From: Tetracentron sinense
Lineage: Eukaryota; Streptophyta; Magnoliopsida; Trochodendrales; Trochodendraceae
Reading direction: 5' to 3'
NCBI GenBank assembly: GCA_015143295.1
Contig: CM026559.1
Coordinates: forward strand, 24,628,826 to 24,692,825
DNA: 64,000 nucleotides
The translations under genes and the position numbers were made by a program. Positions within the stretch are counted from its first letter, which is position 1, and every line of letters starts with the position of its first letter. The notes beneath the pieces were generated by a model. That model worked only from the letters and a program-made list of their open reading frames with translations. It searched no databases and was not told where the DNA came from. Shown here piece after piece: positions 34,931 through 44,069 of this stretch.

Positions 34931-35210
34931 TATACTCACATACCACCGGAATGGATGTGGAGCCTCGTACCTCTACATTCGCGAGACTAAGGACATAGTT
35001 TAACTAGAACCTAGAATAGGATCCTAGACTGATCTAAGGATTCATTTGATACCGGTTATGTCGTGGTAACAAGCCTAACTCAACAAGTCCATCTGAGTTA
35101 TAAGTTCAACTCAGAGAACTCACTTCCGCTTAGCCTAAGGGAAACCGATCCCTAGAGCAGAACAACTCTAGTTCCAACTTAAAAGACACTAGCCTATGTG
35201 ACCTAATGCC
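34931..35210 (-). other. G6 leader joined directly to pol (gag and protease missing)
   Basis: Only about 280 bp separate the PBS from RT, where a chromovirus normally has 2-3 kb of leader, gag and protease. No zinc knuckle or aspartic protease motif is present. The junction is an internal deletion, placed roughly at 34940-35000. Confidence 0.7.
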
Positions 35211-35225
35211 TTGGCTTTGATACCA
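35211..35225 (-). other. G6 primer binding site
   Basis: Minus strand TGGTATCAAAGCCAA, four bases inside the 5' LTR end; complementary to initiator Met tRNA with one departure (AAAGCC for AGAGCC). Confidence 0.88.
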
Positions 35226-35229
35226 AGTT

Positions 35230-37106
35230 TGTTGCGACCCAAAATACCCCCTAAGAGTTAGGGATACTTTGATTCGTGACCACCGTATCATACATCCATA
35301 TGATACATAAGGCACATGAACAACCTGTCATAGCACACAGATATACACAGCAGAAATGATTTAAAATGTACAATGGAAGTAAAACATACTAACATAGCGA
35401 AAGCCAAAATAATACTGAATACTCCTATCGATTAGTTCAAGTATGAACCAACAAAATACAACTGTATAAATATCCAAAATGTGGAGTGGACAAGTCCCAC
35501 TCTCACTTAACAAAACACTGTATCTTTCTAAGTCGATCAACAAAAATTGAAGTCACGATACCTATCTAACGAACCATCGTCCTAGCAGTGATCCATGGAA
35601 GGCTCCGGGTCGAAGTACTCCTCCTCTACCCAACGCTCCGTGCCACACAAATCAAAAGTAGCCCGAGCACCTGTCGATGATAACAAATATCGGCTGAGCG
35701 TGGAATACTCAGCATATACAAACTAATAACAATTAAGCAATATAGCATAAAGCATACGGAGCATGGAGACTGAAATCCTCAAGGTATATCAAAGCGTAAA
35801 AACTGTGAAATAGCATGTGAGATGAGATCCAAAACCAAAACCAAAGCCAATACCATGTGATTCAAGTGATAATCATAGTCTTGTGAATTATTGTGAGTTC
35901 ATGGAGTTCATGGAGTTACTTAGAGTCATTTATGATCCGTAGAGACATAGAGCATAGAGCAAAACCATAGAGCCAATACTATAGAGATCTTAGAGCATTT
36001 CGTTTATGATCCTTAGAGCTTGTGAACCGATCTTAAGGCTTATCATAGAGTTCTTGTGAGTATGTATCATGATCCTTAGAGCTTGTGAACCGATCTTAGA
36101 CAAATCATAGAGTTGCTTAGAATCATTCCATATAAGTCATTTATTGAAAACCCCTTTTTGTAACTTTGAGAAATCCATGGAAAACATCGGTTCATGCGAG
36201 ACATGTGAGCATATGAGCATACAAGAGTACTAGCATATTTTGACACCCAAAAACTCTTAGAGGCATTACATCAAACACTTAGAGTGCATCATAGTAATAT
36301 CTTACATTCAAGCATATAGACCACCCTTCATACCAATAATAAATCAAGAGATATACATATGGAATAAGAAGAACATCACAAGGTAACTAGTAGTATTGAA
36401 AGATTGGTAGTAGAGTGTATCTACCTTGGTGAAATCAATGATTTTGATTCCAAAAGCTTGGAACACTTGAAAAACTTGAGTTCTTGGTCGAGAAACACCA
36501 AAAGAATGGAAGAACCTTGATCTCCTTCAAGCTTGAGCAACACCTAGTTCTTCTTCTTCTTCTCCTCTCAAAATCTTCCAAAAACAATGTACTAAGGGTT
36601 TGTGAAATCCTAAGGCATGAACCCAGCCTTTATTTAGGCAAAGGGTGATGGCTAAAGTCTTAAACACCCTTAATGAAGAAAATTTGCGTATAATCGATCG
36701 ATCGGTGGTATAGACCGAGCGATCTGTGGCTTACCGGTCGATCGGTGGTTTCAACCGGTCAATCGGTTGAAAACACCCAAATTTTTCCCCATACAAATAA
36801 GTTAATCAGTCGATAGCTACCGATCAATCGGTAGAAGACCGGTTGATTGGAGGTTATCACCGAGCGATCGGTGCTCCCCTGTTTTCTGCAAAATCCTGTT
36901 TTCACTACTTGAATCTTCCCTAATCTCATTTCTAACACCTGAAATGCTTAAAAGACACTTCTTAAGAATATGTGGACCTATTAAAACATGCACGTCCTAA
37001 ATCTAAACACGTATATCAACATAAAGCCCATTAATTAACAAAACCATACTTGGGCACTATTCCCACACTATTCACACTTAGTGAGATACGGATTCGGGGT
37101 TCTACA
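35230..37106 (-). repeat. G6 5' LTR (1877 bp)
   Basis: TGTAGAACCCCGAATCC at 37106 to GGGTCGCAACA at 35230 on the minus strand. Matches the three pieces of the 3' LTR. Contains the module (36693-36872), a leader ending 'ccaaggtagatacactctac' near 36415, the hairpin 'gctgagtattccacgctcagc' near 35690-35710 and the terminal 'agggggtattttgggtcg'. Confidence 0.9.
36624..36872 (-). promoter_or_regulatory. G6 5' LTR palindrome module, decayed
   Basis: Same 3 + core + 4 order as the 3' LTR copy, but the core has lost part of its CCAGAGAG stretch and several palindromes show CG to CA or TG changes: ACCGGTCAATCGGT where the 3' LTR has ACCGGTCGATCGGT, and CGGTTGATTGG where it has CGGTCGATCGG. The TATA equivalent near 36625-36637 reads CCTAAATAAAGG. 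Confidence 0.72.
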
Positions 37107-38400
37107 AGCCATGGGATAGATTTTGAAATTATTTAATTTTTCATTTAATATCTCATTTTCATTTGCTAGGGAGTCTTTTCATTTTGTAAGAATTCACAAG
37201 AATTTGTAAGAGTAAGAATGACCTTTTTGAAAGATTTGTTCATTGAAGCAATTCTTTTGAATTATATATATAGCTCATCAAAGGCATCCCTAATTTCATC
37301 ATAAAAAAGGGATTCAGTGGGTGAAGGAGTTACCTCATCCTCATTGGCCATGAGGCACAAGTTGGCAATTTCTTCATCGCTAGAAGCTTCCGAGCCGCTT
37401 TCGTCAGAATTGTCCCATGTAGCTTTCATAGCTTTTTTCTAGAACCTCTTGCTTTTCTTGAGTTGAGGACACTCTGTCTTGATGTGTCCCGGCTTTTTGC
37501 ACTCATAACAAATGATTGGCTCTTTCTTACTTGATTCACCTTTGGATACTTCCTTGTTGATTTCTTTCTTGTAAGTCTTTTTCTTAAAGTTCTTTTTGTT
37601 TTTAAGAAACCTCTTGAATTTTCTAGCCATGAAGGCAATGTCTTCATCCTCATCGCTCTCTTCTTCTTCACTTTCTTCTTGATGAGAAGACTTTCAAGCA
37701 AGCCCTTGCTTGAGTTTGGGCTCATCTTCTTGATGTCCCTTCATGATTACTTCATGAGTCATCAATGACCCTAGAAGCTCATCCATTTGGACCTTGGTCA
37801 AGTCCTTTGCTTCTTAAATGGCAGTCACTTTGGGAGACCATTCCTTTGGTAATGAACAAAGCACCTTTCTTACATTTTCTGCACTAGAGTAAACTTTACC
37901 AAGTGCCTTTAGTCCGTTCAAAATATTAGTATACCTAGTGAACATTTCATTAATTGATTCATCTTTTTCTATTTTGAAAAGTTCATATTTGTTAACCAGC
38001 ATACTGATTTTTTCTTCCTTAACTTGGTTGGTTCCTTCATATGTAACTTGAATTTTATCCCATATTTCCTTGGCTGAATCACATCCTGAGACTCTATTAA
38101 ACTCTTGTGGGCTCAGAGCACAGTATAAATTGCTAATTGCCTTAGCATTTATCTGAATGAGTTTAGTATCAACCTCATTCCACTCTTCCTCAACTTTAGG
38201 AATTCTAACATCATTAACCAATTTTGTAGGAAGATGTGGACCTTTGACTATGACTCTCCAGCATTCATAGTCAAGAGCTTAGATGTAGAACATCATCCGG
38301 GTTTTCCTATAGTTGTAGTTTTCTCTATTAAACAAATGAGAACGGGTGGTCGATTGGCCCTCTCCTAAGGTAGTAGCAAAAATGTTTGCCGTTAAAAATC
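37107..38400 (-). pseudogene. gag: C3 gag N-terminal part with zinc knuckle
   Basis: Minus strand. The start lies near 38400 (NIFATTLGEGQSTTRSHLF), with a stop near 38279. 38221-37814 is the open Gag core (CALSPQEFNRVSGCDSAKEI, then LVNKYELFKIEKDESINEMF), the UBN2-type Copia gag region. 37725-37439 covers a Lys-rich tract and the CCHC knuckle CYECKKPGHIKTEC. 37438-37107 is the Asn/Glu-rich coiled coil cut by the G6 insertion; the other half starts at 25090. Frameshifts separate the blocks. Confidence 0.82.
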
Positions 38401-38441
38401 TTTAACTCTAAGATGATTAAATCTAAATAGCTAGAGTACTA

Positions 38442-38454
38442 GGCTCTGATACCA
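38442..38454 (-). other. C3 primer binding site
   Basis: Minus strand TGGTATCAGAGCC, a perfect match to the plant initiator Met tRNA PBS consensus, immediately inside the 5' LTR. Confidence 0.9.
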
Positions 38455-38460
38455 ATTTTT

Positions 38461-39519
38461 TCCAGCTAATGGACCCTAGAGGGGGGGGGGGGATTAGGGT
38501 CAATGACAATTAAAAATTTTTCTAAGTGATTTATACGGAATTTAATGTATCAAAAGAAATGCTACAAGTAACAACTAAGTTAAATAGAGAGAAAAAAAAT
38601 AAGAGATACCACACATGAGATTGATATCGGGATTCAGCAACTTGCCTACGTCCCCGCCTTTAAGCTTCCCGCTTTAAGGATTTTCACATGATTCCACTGA
38701 TCACACTCTTCTTTACGGGTAGAGAGTAAGCCTTTACAATCCTTCTTCATGGGTGGGGATTTCACCTTTTACAATCCTTTTCTCAGGCTCAGGATATAAC
38801 CTCTTCAAGAGAGTGCCTCTCTGATGCAAGAATCCTTGATTCTTGACTTAGCTTTTTACAATGAGTGGTTGGATGATTAATCCAAAATTGAAAGCTCATT
38901 GATGAGCTGAATAAGAGTGAAAAGCAAAGCTAATAATCTCTCAAAGATGATTGGAATTAAATGCTCAAACACACAGAGATTGGGATTCTAGGGTTTCAAC
39001 GAAAAATAGAGTATTGAATGCTAGATCAGAATGATAATCAATGAATCAATGAATACTAGAAGATTGTTGTTATTTGTTCATAAATAAGCTCTATTTATAG
39101 TTGACAATAAATTTGGCCGTTGTGGGAACATTTAATGCGAAATAGCCATTATATTTAGCTCCTGGATGCACTCGTCGACAAGTGATGAGGAGTCATCGAC
39201 GAGTGGAGGGACAGTGCTCAAACTTGAGCTACTATTTAGGCCACTCATCGACGAGTCACTTGAACTCGTCGACAAGTTCTCTGATTTTTTTACCGATAAC
39301 TCATCTTTATGAGAACAATTTGATAGGAATAAGGTCTTGGTCCATAGGCATTCATAAAATTATTATTTTAATCATTTTTAGGTCCTTAGAATGATGTCAA
39401 ACATGTTCTAGTATCTTAAGGTCTATCTAGGTATTTTTGAGCAATCAAGTTCCAAGATCTTGAGGACTTTACATGGTCCTAGATACTCTTAAAATTAACA
39501 CAAGGCTGCTTTGAGAGTT
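38461..39519 (-). repeat. C3 5' LTR, larger part
   Basis: LTR end near the PBS, with the inverted repeat GACCCTA/TAGGGTC around a 12-base C run (38472-38501). A TATA box (TATAAATA on the minus strand, 39092-39099) follows, with a palindrome array upstream of it. Interrupted at 39519 by SA (TSD GAGTT) and continued at 61797-62086; total about 1.34 kb, similar to the SA/SB LTRs. The exact CA terminus beside the PBS is not clear. Confidence 0.75.
39092..39277 (-). promoter_or_regulatory. C3 LTR promoter: ACTCGTCGACGAGT palindrome array plus TATA
   Basis: Four 14-mers at 39170-39183 (ACTCGTCGACAAGT), 39191-39204 (AGTCATCGACGAGT), 39243-39256 (ACTCATCGACGAGT) and 39264-39277 (ACTCGTCGACAAGT). They are arranged 2 + 38-bp spacer + 2, about 70 bp upstream (minus strand) of TATAAATA at 39092-39099. 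Same length and position as the SA/SB palindromes but unrelated sequence. Confidence 0.75.
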
Positions 39520-40751
39520 TGTAAATCCCTAAATAGGTGTTGAAAAATTCCGTGATCATTAGATAGGTCATGTGAGTCGAGTCGTCGAGTCATGTTCAAC
39601 TTGTCAGAAGAGAAGAGCTAAAGCTTAAAGAAGATTGAAGAAAGTGAAGAAAAAGCTCCTACTCTGGATCTAGAAAGGTAATGGACTTAGAGACCCCTAC
39701 CTAGGTTGGATTTGGCTTAGATAACTCTAAACATACCTAGGAGGATAGTTTTAAACCTAACAAAGTTGTTTGAGTTTAGTTGAATCAAATAAACATGAAA
39801 AGACATATGGTTTGAAAAAAATTTTGTCTCAACCGATCGCTCGGTATTGAGACCGATCGATCGGTGGCCTACCGAGTGATCGGTGGCTATCGACTGGACC
39901 AAAATTTTGTATGGGGTATTTTTCCAGAGAGATGATTTTCAACCGCTCGATCAGTCATGGGAACCGAGCGATCCGTTTTGGACTGAGCGATCGGTAATGA
40001 GCACCGATCGATCGGTCCCCGTAAAAAGAATTTTTATTTTTCTGGATTCTTTTTCTAAACCCTATATAAACAACTTTTTGGAGACCTAATTCGTATCTTT
40101 GTTTATTTTTGAAAGAGTAGAGGTCTAAGAAACTCTTCTAGGGTTTTTCCTATTGCTTTTATTAGATCTTTGTTGATCCCTCCTCTTTCTTTGATCCTAG
40201 AGAATGCAAGTATAGATCTAAACCTTTGATCTTGCATTGTGTGATCTCAGATCTGTATGAGATCCCTCTAGGGTTTGAAACTTTCTAAATTGATTCACAA
40301 CCCTACACCTTGTGTGTGTGTCCGGTGTTTGATCCGGAGCCTTCGTGGAAGGAGATCGATCGTGTGTGATCGTGGTTTTGAAGTAGCTTGAGAAGATTTG
40401 GTCGGTGTGGAACCGAAGCTGCTACGGCGGAGATCGAACCTGCTGGTTCGTGGAAATCAAGAGTAAGAGTCTATACCTAGGAACGTCGTTTCTGTTTTGG
40501 TAAGGTCTTGTCTTGTACTTGATATCTTTTCATAGTGAAGTTTATTGCTGGACAAGGTCCCGTGGTTTTTTTCCCGTTAGGGTTTTCCACGTAAAAATCT
40601 TCTGTGTTTGATTTGTGTGGATTTTCTGAGTGAATTGTTCATTGATTTCTAAACATATTAATTAAAAAATTAAAAATTGGTTAGAAATTATTAGATAGAC
40701 CTATTCACCCCCCCTCTAGGTCTTAGAGATCATTGATCTGGATAAATTTCA
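39520..40751 (+). repeat. SA 5' LTR (1232 bp)
   Basis: TGTAAATCCCTAAATAGG to GGATAAATTTCA. Contains a 'gtcgagtcgtcgagtc' short repeat near the start, the palindrome module 39832-40016, TATATAAA at 40063-40070, a leader with 'gtgtgtgtgtccggtgtttg', and the C-loop inverted repeat at 40698-40722. Confidence 0.93.
39832..40070 (+). promoter_or_regulatory. SA 5' LTR promoter: palindrome module and TATA
   Basis: 14-mers at 39832, 39852 (ACCGATCGATCGGT) and 39871; then GGCTATCGACTGG and a core with TTTTGTATGGGG and TTTTCCAGAGAG at 39903-39931; then 14-mers at 39942, 39963, 39982 and 40003. TATATAAA at 40063-40070. Promoter function is inferred from the TATA box and its position upstream of the gag leader. 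Confidence 0.82.
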
Positions 40752-40753
40752 AT

Positions 40754-40765
40754 TGGTATCAAAGC
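40754..40765 (+). other. SA primer binding site
   Basis: TGGTATCAAAGC two bases inside the 5' LTR; initiator Met tRNA type with the same AAAGC variant seen in SB and G6. Confidence 0.9.
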
Positions 40766-40818
40766 GAGTTCACTGATAAGGCTAATCCTTTAAGTGTGAT
40801 CCTGTATTATCCGTGATC

Positions 40819-42785
40819 ATGAGTACTCTAAGAGAAGGAGGATCCGTCTCTCGTCCCCCACTTTTTGATGGAAATAATTATGCATACTGGAAAGCTAGAA
40901 TGAGAGCCTTTCTCAAATCAATTGACGAGAGAATCTGGATGTCTATACAGAATGGGTGGACTACGCCCATAAAAACTGTAGGTGATTTGACTGTCGTCAA
41001 ATATTTTGATGAATGGACCAGAGAAGAGCTTGAGTCAAGTGGATGGAACACTAAAGGTCTCAATGCTATCTTTACTGCAGTCACTGCTGAGGAATTCAGA
41101 CGAATTTCTTCATGTGAAACAGCAAAGGAGGCTTGGGACATTCTTGAAATTACCCATGAGGGTACTACCACTGTTAACATCTCAAAACTCCAAATGTTAA
41201 CCACCAAATTTGAACATTTAAACATGGATGACAATGACACGTTTGATGAATTCTATGCAAAACTTAGTGACATTGCCAACGCTAGTTTCAATTTAGGTGA
41301 GAAAATATCTGAGTCCAAAATAGTTAGAAAAGTCCTTTGATCTCTCCCAGAGAGATTTCAACCCAAAGTCACTGCAATCGAAGAGAGTAAAAATGTTGAC
41401 TCTCTGAAGATTGAGGAATTGGTTGGTTCACTCCAAACCTATGAACTCAATCTCCGTCCATCCAAGAAGAACAAATCTTTAGCCTTGAAATCCATCAAGG
41501 AAACTTTGGATGAGGATGACAGTGATGGAGATATGAATGAGGAAGAAATGACTCTCTTCGTTAAAAAATTTCGAAAAATTTTTTAGAACGAAAAGAGGTT
41601 TAATCCCAAACAGGGAGGAAAATCTTTTGAGAAGTCAAAGTCTAAGCCCTGGGAAAACAAGAAAAATTCCAAGAGTGGCGACAAGAAATCCCAAGGTGTT
41701 CAATGTTATGAATGTTATGGCTTCGGTCATATTTCACCTAACTGTCCTAACAAGAAGAAGAATAAGGGCAAGGTGATGAATGCCTGTTGGGATGACAGTG
41801 ATTCCGAGAATGAAGAATCGGACAGTTCCTCTTCAAGTGAAGATACTGGAAATCATACGGCTTTCACTGTTTCCCTTTCTGGGATTCTTGAGACTACCTC
41901 TGCGGTTGATGAAAAGGGTAGAAGTGATGAGAGAGTTCATACTGAGTCTAGTGATGACATACAGAAAAGTCAAACTGATTCTGAAAGTGATGAAAATTTG
42001 AAAACAACTTATGATAAGTTGTATGCTGAAAGTTTGAAACTGACTAAAACAAAAATCTCCTTGAGCAAAAAACTCAAAATCATTCAAAATGAAAGAGATA
42101 TTTGTAAACTAGTAACAGAAGAGAAGAGTGCTCTAGTTAGTCAGTTGGAAAATGAAAAAGAAGCATTTGTTATGAAAGTTCAATGTCTTTTGGAAGAGAA
42201 TGTCTCATTGACTAATGTGATCAGAAAATTAGAAGTTGAAAGAGACACTTCCATGAAAGAAATTGAAGAGTTAAGAACTCTGCAAATGGAGCTGGAAACT
42301 TTTAAAGACTCTCTTGTTGATAAGGTGAAATTTCTTGAAAAAGAACATCAAATTACCCTTAAAGACAAGACTGACTTGATTCAGAAGGTCTATACTCTTG
42401 AAAAAGAAGTAAGAATGTTTGGTAACACCAGCTGCCTAGATGAATTAGTTAGAAAGTATGGGTCAAATTCGAGTAGATCTGGGATAGGACATGCTGACAC
42501 ACCAGCTGGTCCTTTAGCTGTTGGTACAATGGCTAGTGCAGTGTTTGAGCCAATACATTCTGATCCTAAAGTGAATCTACCTTCTACATCATGTACTAAG
42601 GCTTATACAAATTTTGTAAAGCCTAGAAATACAGCTCCTAGAGTGAATGCTTTGAGGAATCAAATTCCTGTTAGAAGAAATTCTCCTCCTCTCCCAAGAT
42701 TCATACCCACATGTCACTTTTGTGGAGTGAGAGGTCACATACGACCTTATTGTAATGCTTTTAGGAGAGCTCCTCAAAATGGTTC
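40819..42785 (+). pseudogene. gag: SA gag, interrupted by SB
   Basis: ATG at 40819 (MSTLREGGSVSRPPLFDG); the frame extends six bases further upstream without another ATG. Residues 1-170 are the UBN2-type Gag core (YWKARMRAFLKSID, SCETAKEAWDIL). In-frame TGA at 41338, and a local shift giving TAG near 41584 that is soon compensated. First knuckle CYECYGFGHISPNC at about 41702-41745, an acidic Ser-rich tract, a ~150-residue coiled coil to about 42450, and second knuckle [14 protein letters not shown] at about 42713-42756. The frame breaks at 42785 where SB begins; the rest of the tail is at 53927. Related Sirevirus Gags have been reported to bind host dynein light chain LC8; I see no basis to test that here. 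Confidence 0.88.
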
Positions 42786-44002
42786 TGTAAATCCCTAAAT
42801 AGGTGTTGGCAAATTCCGTGATCATTAGATAGGTCAGTTGAGTCGAGTCGTCGAGTCATGTTTAACTTGTCAGAAGAGAAGAGCTAAAGCTTAAAGAAGA
42901 TTGAAGAAAGTGAAGAAAAAAAGCTTCTACTCCGGATCTAGACAGGTAATGGACTTAGAGACCCTATCTAGGTTGGATTTGACTTAGATAACCATAAAAA
43001 TACCTAGGAGGATAGTTTTAAGCCTACCAAGATATTTGATCTTAGTTGAATCAAATAAAAATAAAATGAAAATGGTTTTGGCAAAATTTCTGTCTCAACC
43101 GATCGCTCGGTATTGCGACCGATCGATCGGTGGCCTACCGAGCGATCGGTGGCTATCGACTGGACCAAATTTTTGTATGGGGAAATTTTCCAGAGAGGTG
43201 ATTTATAACCGAGCGATCGGTCATTAGAACCAATCGATCCGTCTTGAACCGAGCGATCGGTAGTGAGCACCGATCGTAAAAAGAATTTTTCTTTTTCTGG
43301 ATTCTTTTTTTAACCCTATATAAACAACTTTTGAGAGACCTAATTCGTGTCTTTGATATTTTTGAAAGAGTAGAGGTCTGAGAAACTCTTCTAGGGTTTT
43401 TCTTATTGCTTTTATTAGATCTTTGTTGATCCCTCCTCTTTCTTAGATCCTAGAGAATGCAAGTATAGATCTAAATCTTTGATCTTGCATTGTGTGATCT
43501 CAGATCTGTATGAGATCCCTCTAGGGTTTGAAATTTACTAAATTGGTTCACAACCCTACACCTTGTGTGTGTGTCCGGTGTTTGATCCGGAGCCTTCGTG
43601 GAAGGAGATCGATCGTGTGTGATCGTGGATTTGAAGTTGCTTGAAAAGATTTGGTCGGTGTGGAACCGAAGCTGCTAAGGCGGAGATCGAACCTGCTGGT
43701 TCGTGGAAATCAAGAGTAAGAGTCTATACCTAGGAACGTCGTTTCTGTTTTGGTAAGGTCTTGTCTTGTACTTGATATCTTTTCATAGTGAAGTTTATTG
43801 CTGGACAAGGTCCCGTGGTTTTTTCCCGTTAGGGTTTTCCACGTAAAAATCTTCTGTGTTTGATTTGTGTGGATTGTCTGATTGAATTATTCATTGATTT
43901 CTAAACATATTAATTGAAAAATTAAAATTGGTTAGAAATTATTAGATAGACCTATTCACCCCCCCTCTAGGTCTTAGAGATCATTGATCTGGATAAATTT
44001 CA
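42786..44002 (+). repeat. SB 5' LTR (1217 bp)
   Basis: TGTAAATCCC...ATAAATTTCA, next to the PBS. Shorter than the 3' LTR by 20 bp: it lacks one 9-bp unit of the 'gtcgagtc' repeat near 42843 and 11 bp at the last palindrome (43276). Confidence 0.93.
43098..43324 (+). promoter_or_regulatory. SB 5' LTR promoter: palindrome module and TATA
   Basis: Three 14-mers from 43098, GGCTATCGACTGG, a core with TTTTTGTATGGGG and TTTTCCAGAGAG, then four more, the last cut to ACCGATCG at 43269-43276. TATATAAA at 43317-43324. Confidence 0.82.
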
Positions 44003-44004
44003 AT

Positions 44005-44016
44005 TGGTATCAAAGC
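44005..44016 (+). other. SB primer binding site
   Basis: TGGTATCAAAGC, two bases after the LTR end, same as in SA. Confidence 0.9.
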
Positions 44017-44069
44017 TTGTTCACTGATAAGGCTAATCCCTTAACTGCGATCCTGTATTATCCGTGATC

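Larger units (their letters stand above)
25091..37106 (-). mobile_element. Ty3/Gypsy chromovirus G6 (gag-protease deleted)
   Basis: Minus-strand element: 5' LTR 35230-37106, PBS 35211-35225, internal region of only 3.26 kb, polypurine tract 31966-31979, 3' LTR 25091-31965. LTRs start TGTAGA..CC and end GTCG(C)(A/G)ACA. The 3' LTR is swollen to 6.9 kb by two solo LTRs; subtracting them leaves about 1.85 kb against 1.88 kb for the 5' LTR. Flanks (minus strand) TGGCT and TGACT are a TSD with one mismatch, and the C3 gag frame resumes across it. Pol order RT, RNase H, integrase, chromodomain identifies the superfamily and the Tekay/Del-like chromovirus group. Confidence 0.9.

Noticed and set aside
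38480..38493. G homopolymer as a possible sequencing error or quadruplex
   Set aside because: Kept as part of the C-loop inverted repeat seen in other LTRs; the length may be inaccurate, but a single G run cannot form a quadruplex by itself.
40878..41240. Minus-strand 120-residue frame opposite SA gag (and its twin at 44135-44491)
   Set aside because: Shadow of the gag frame; same in both copies only because the elements are copies.
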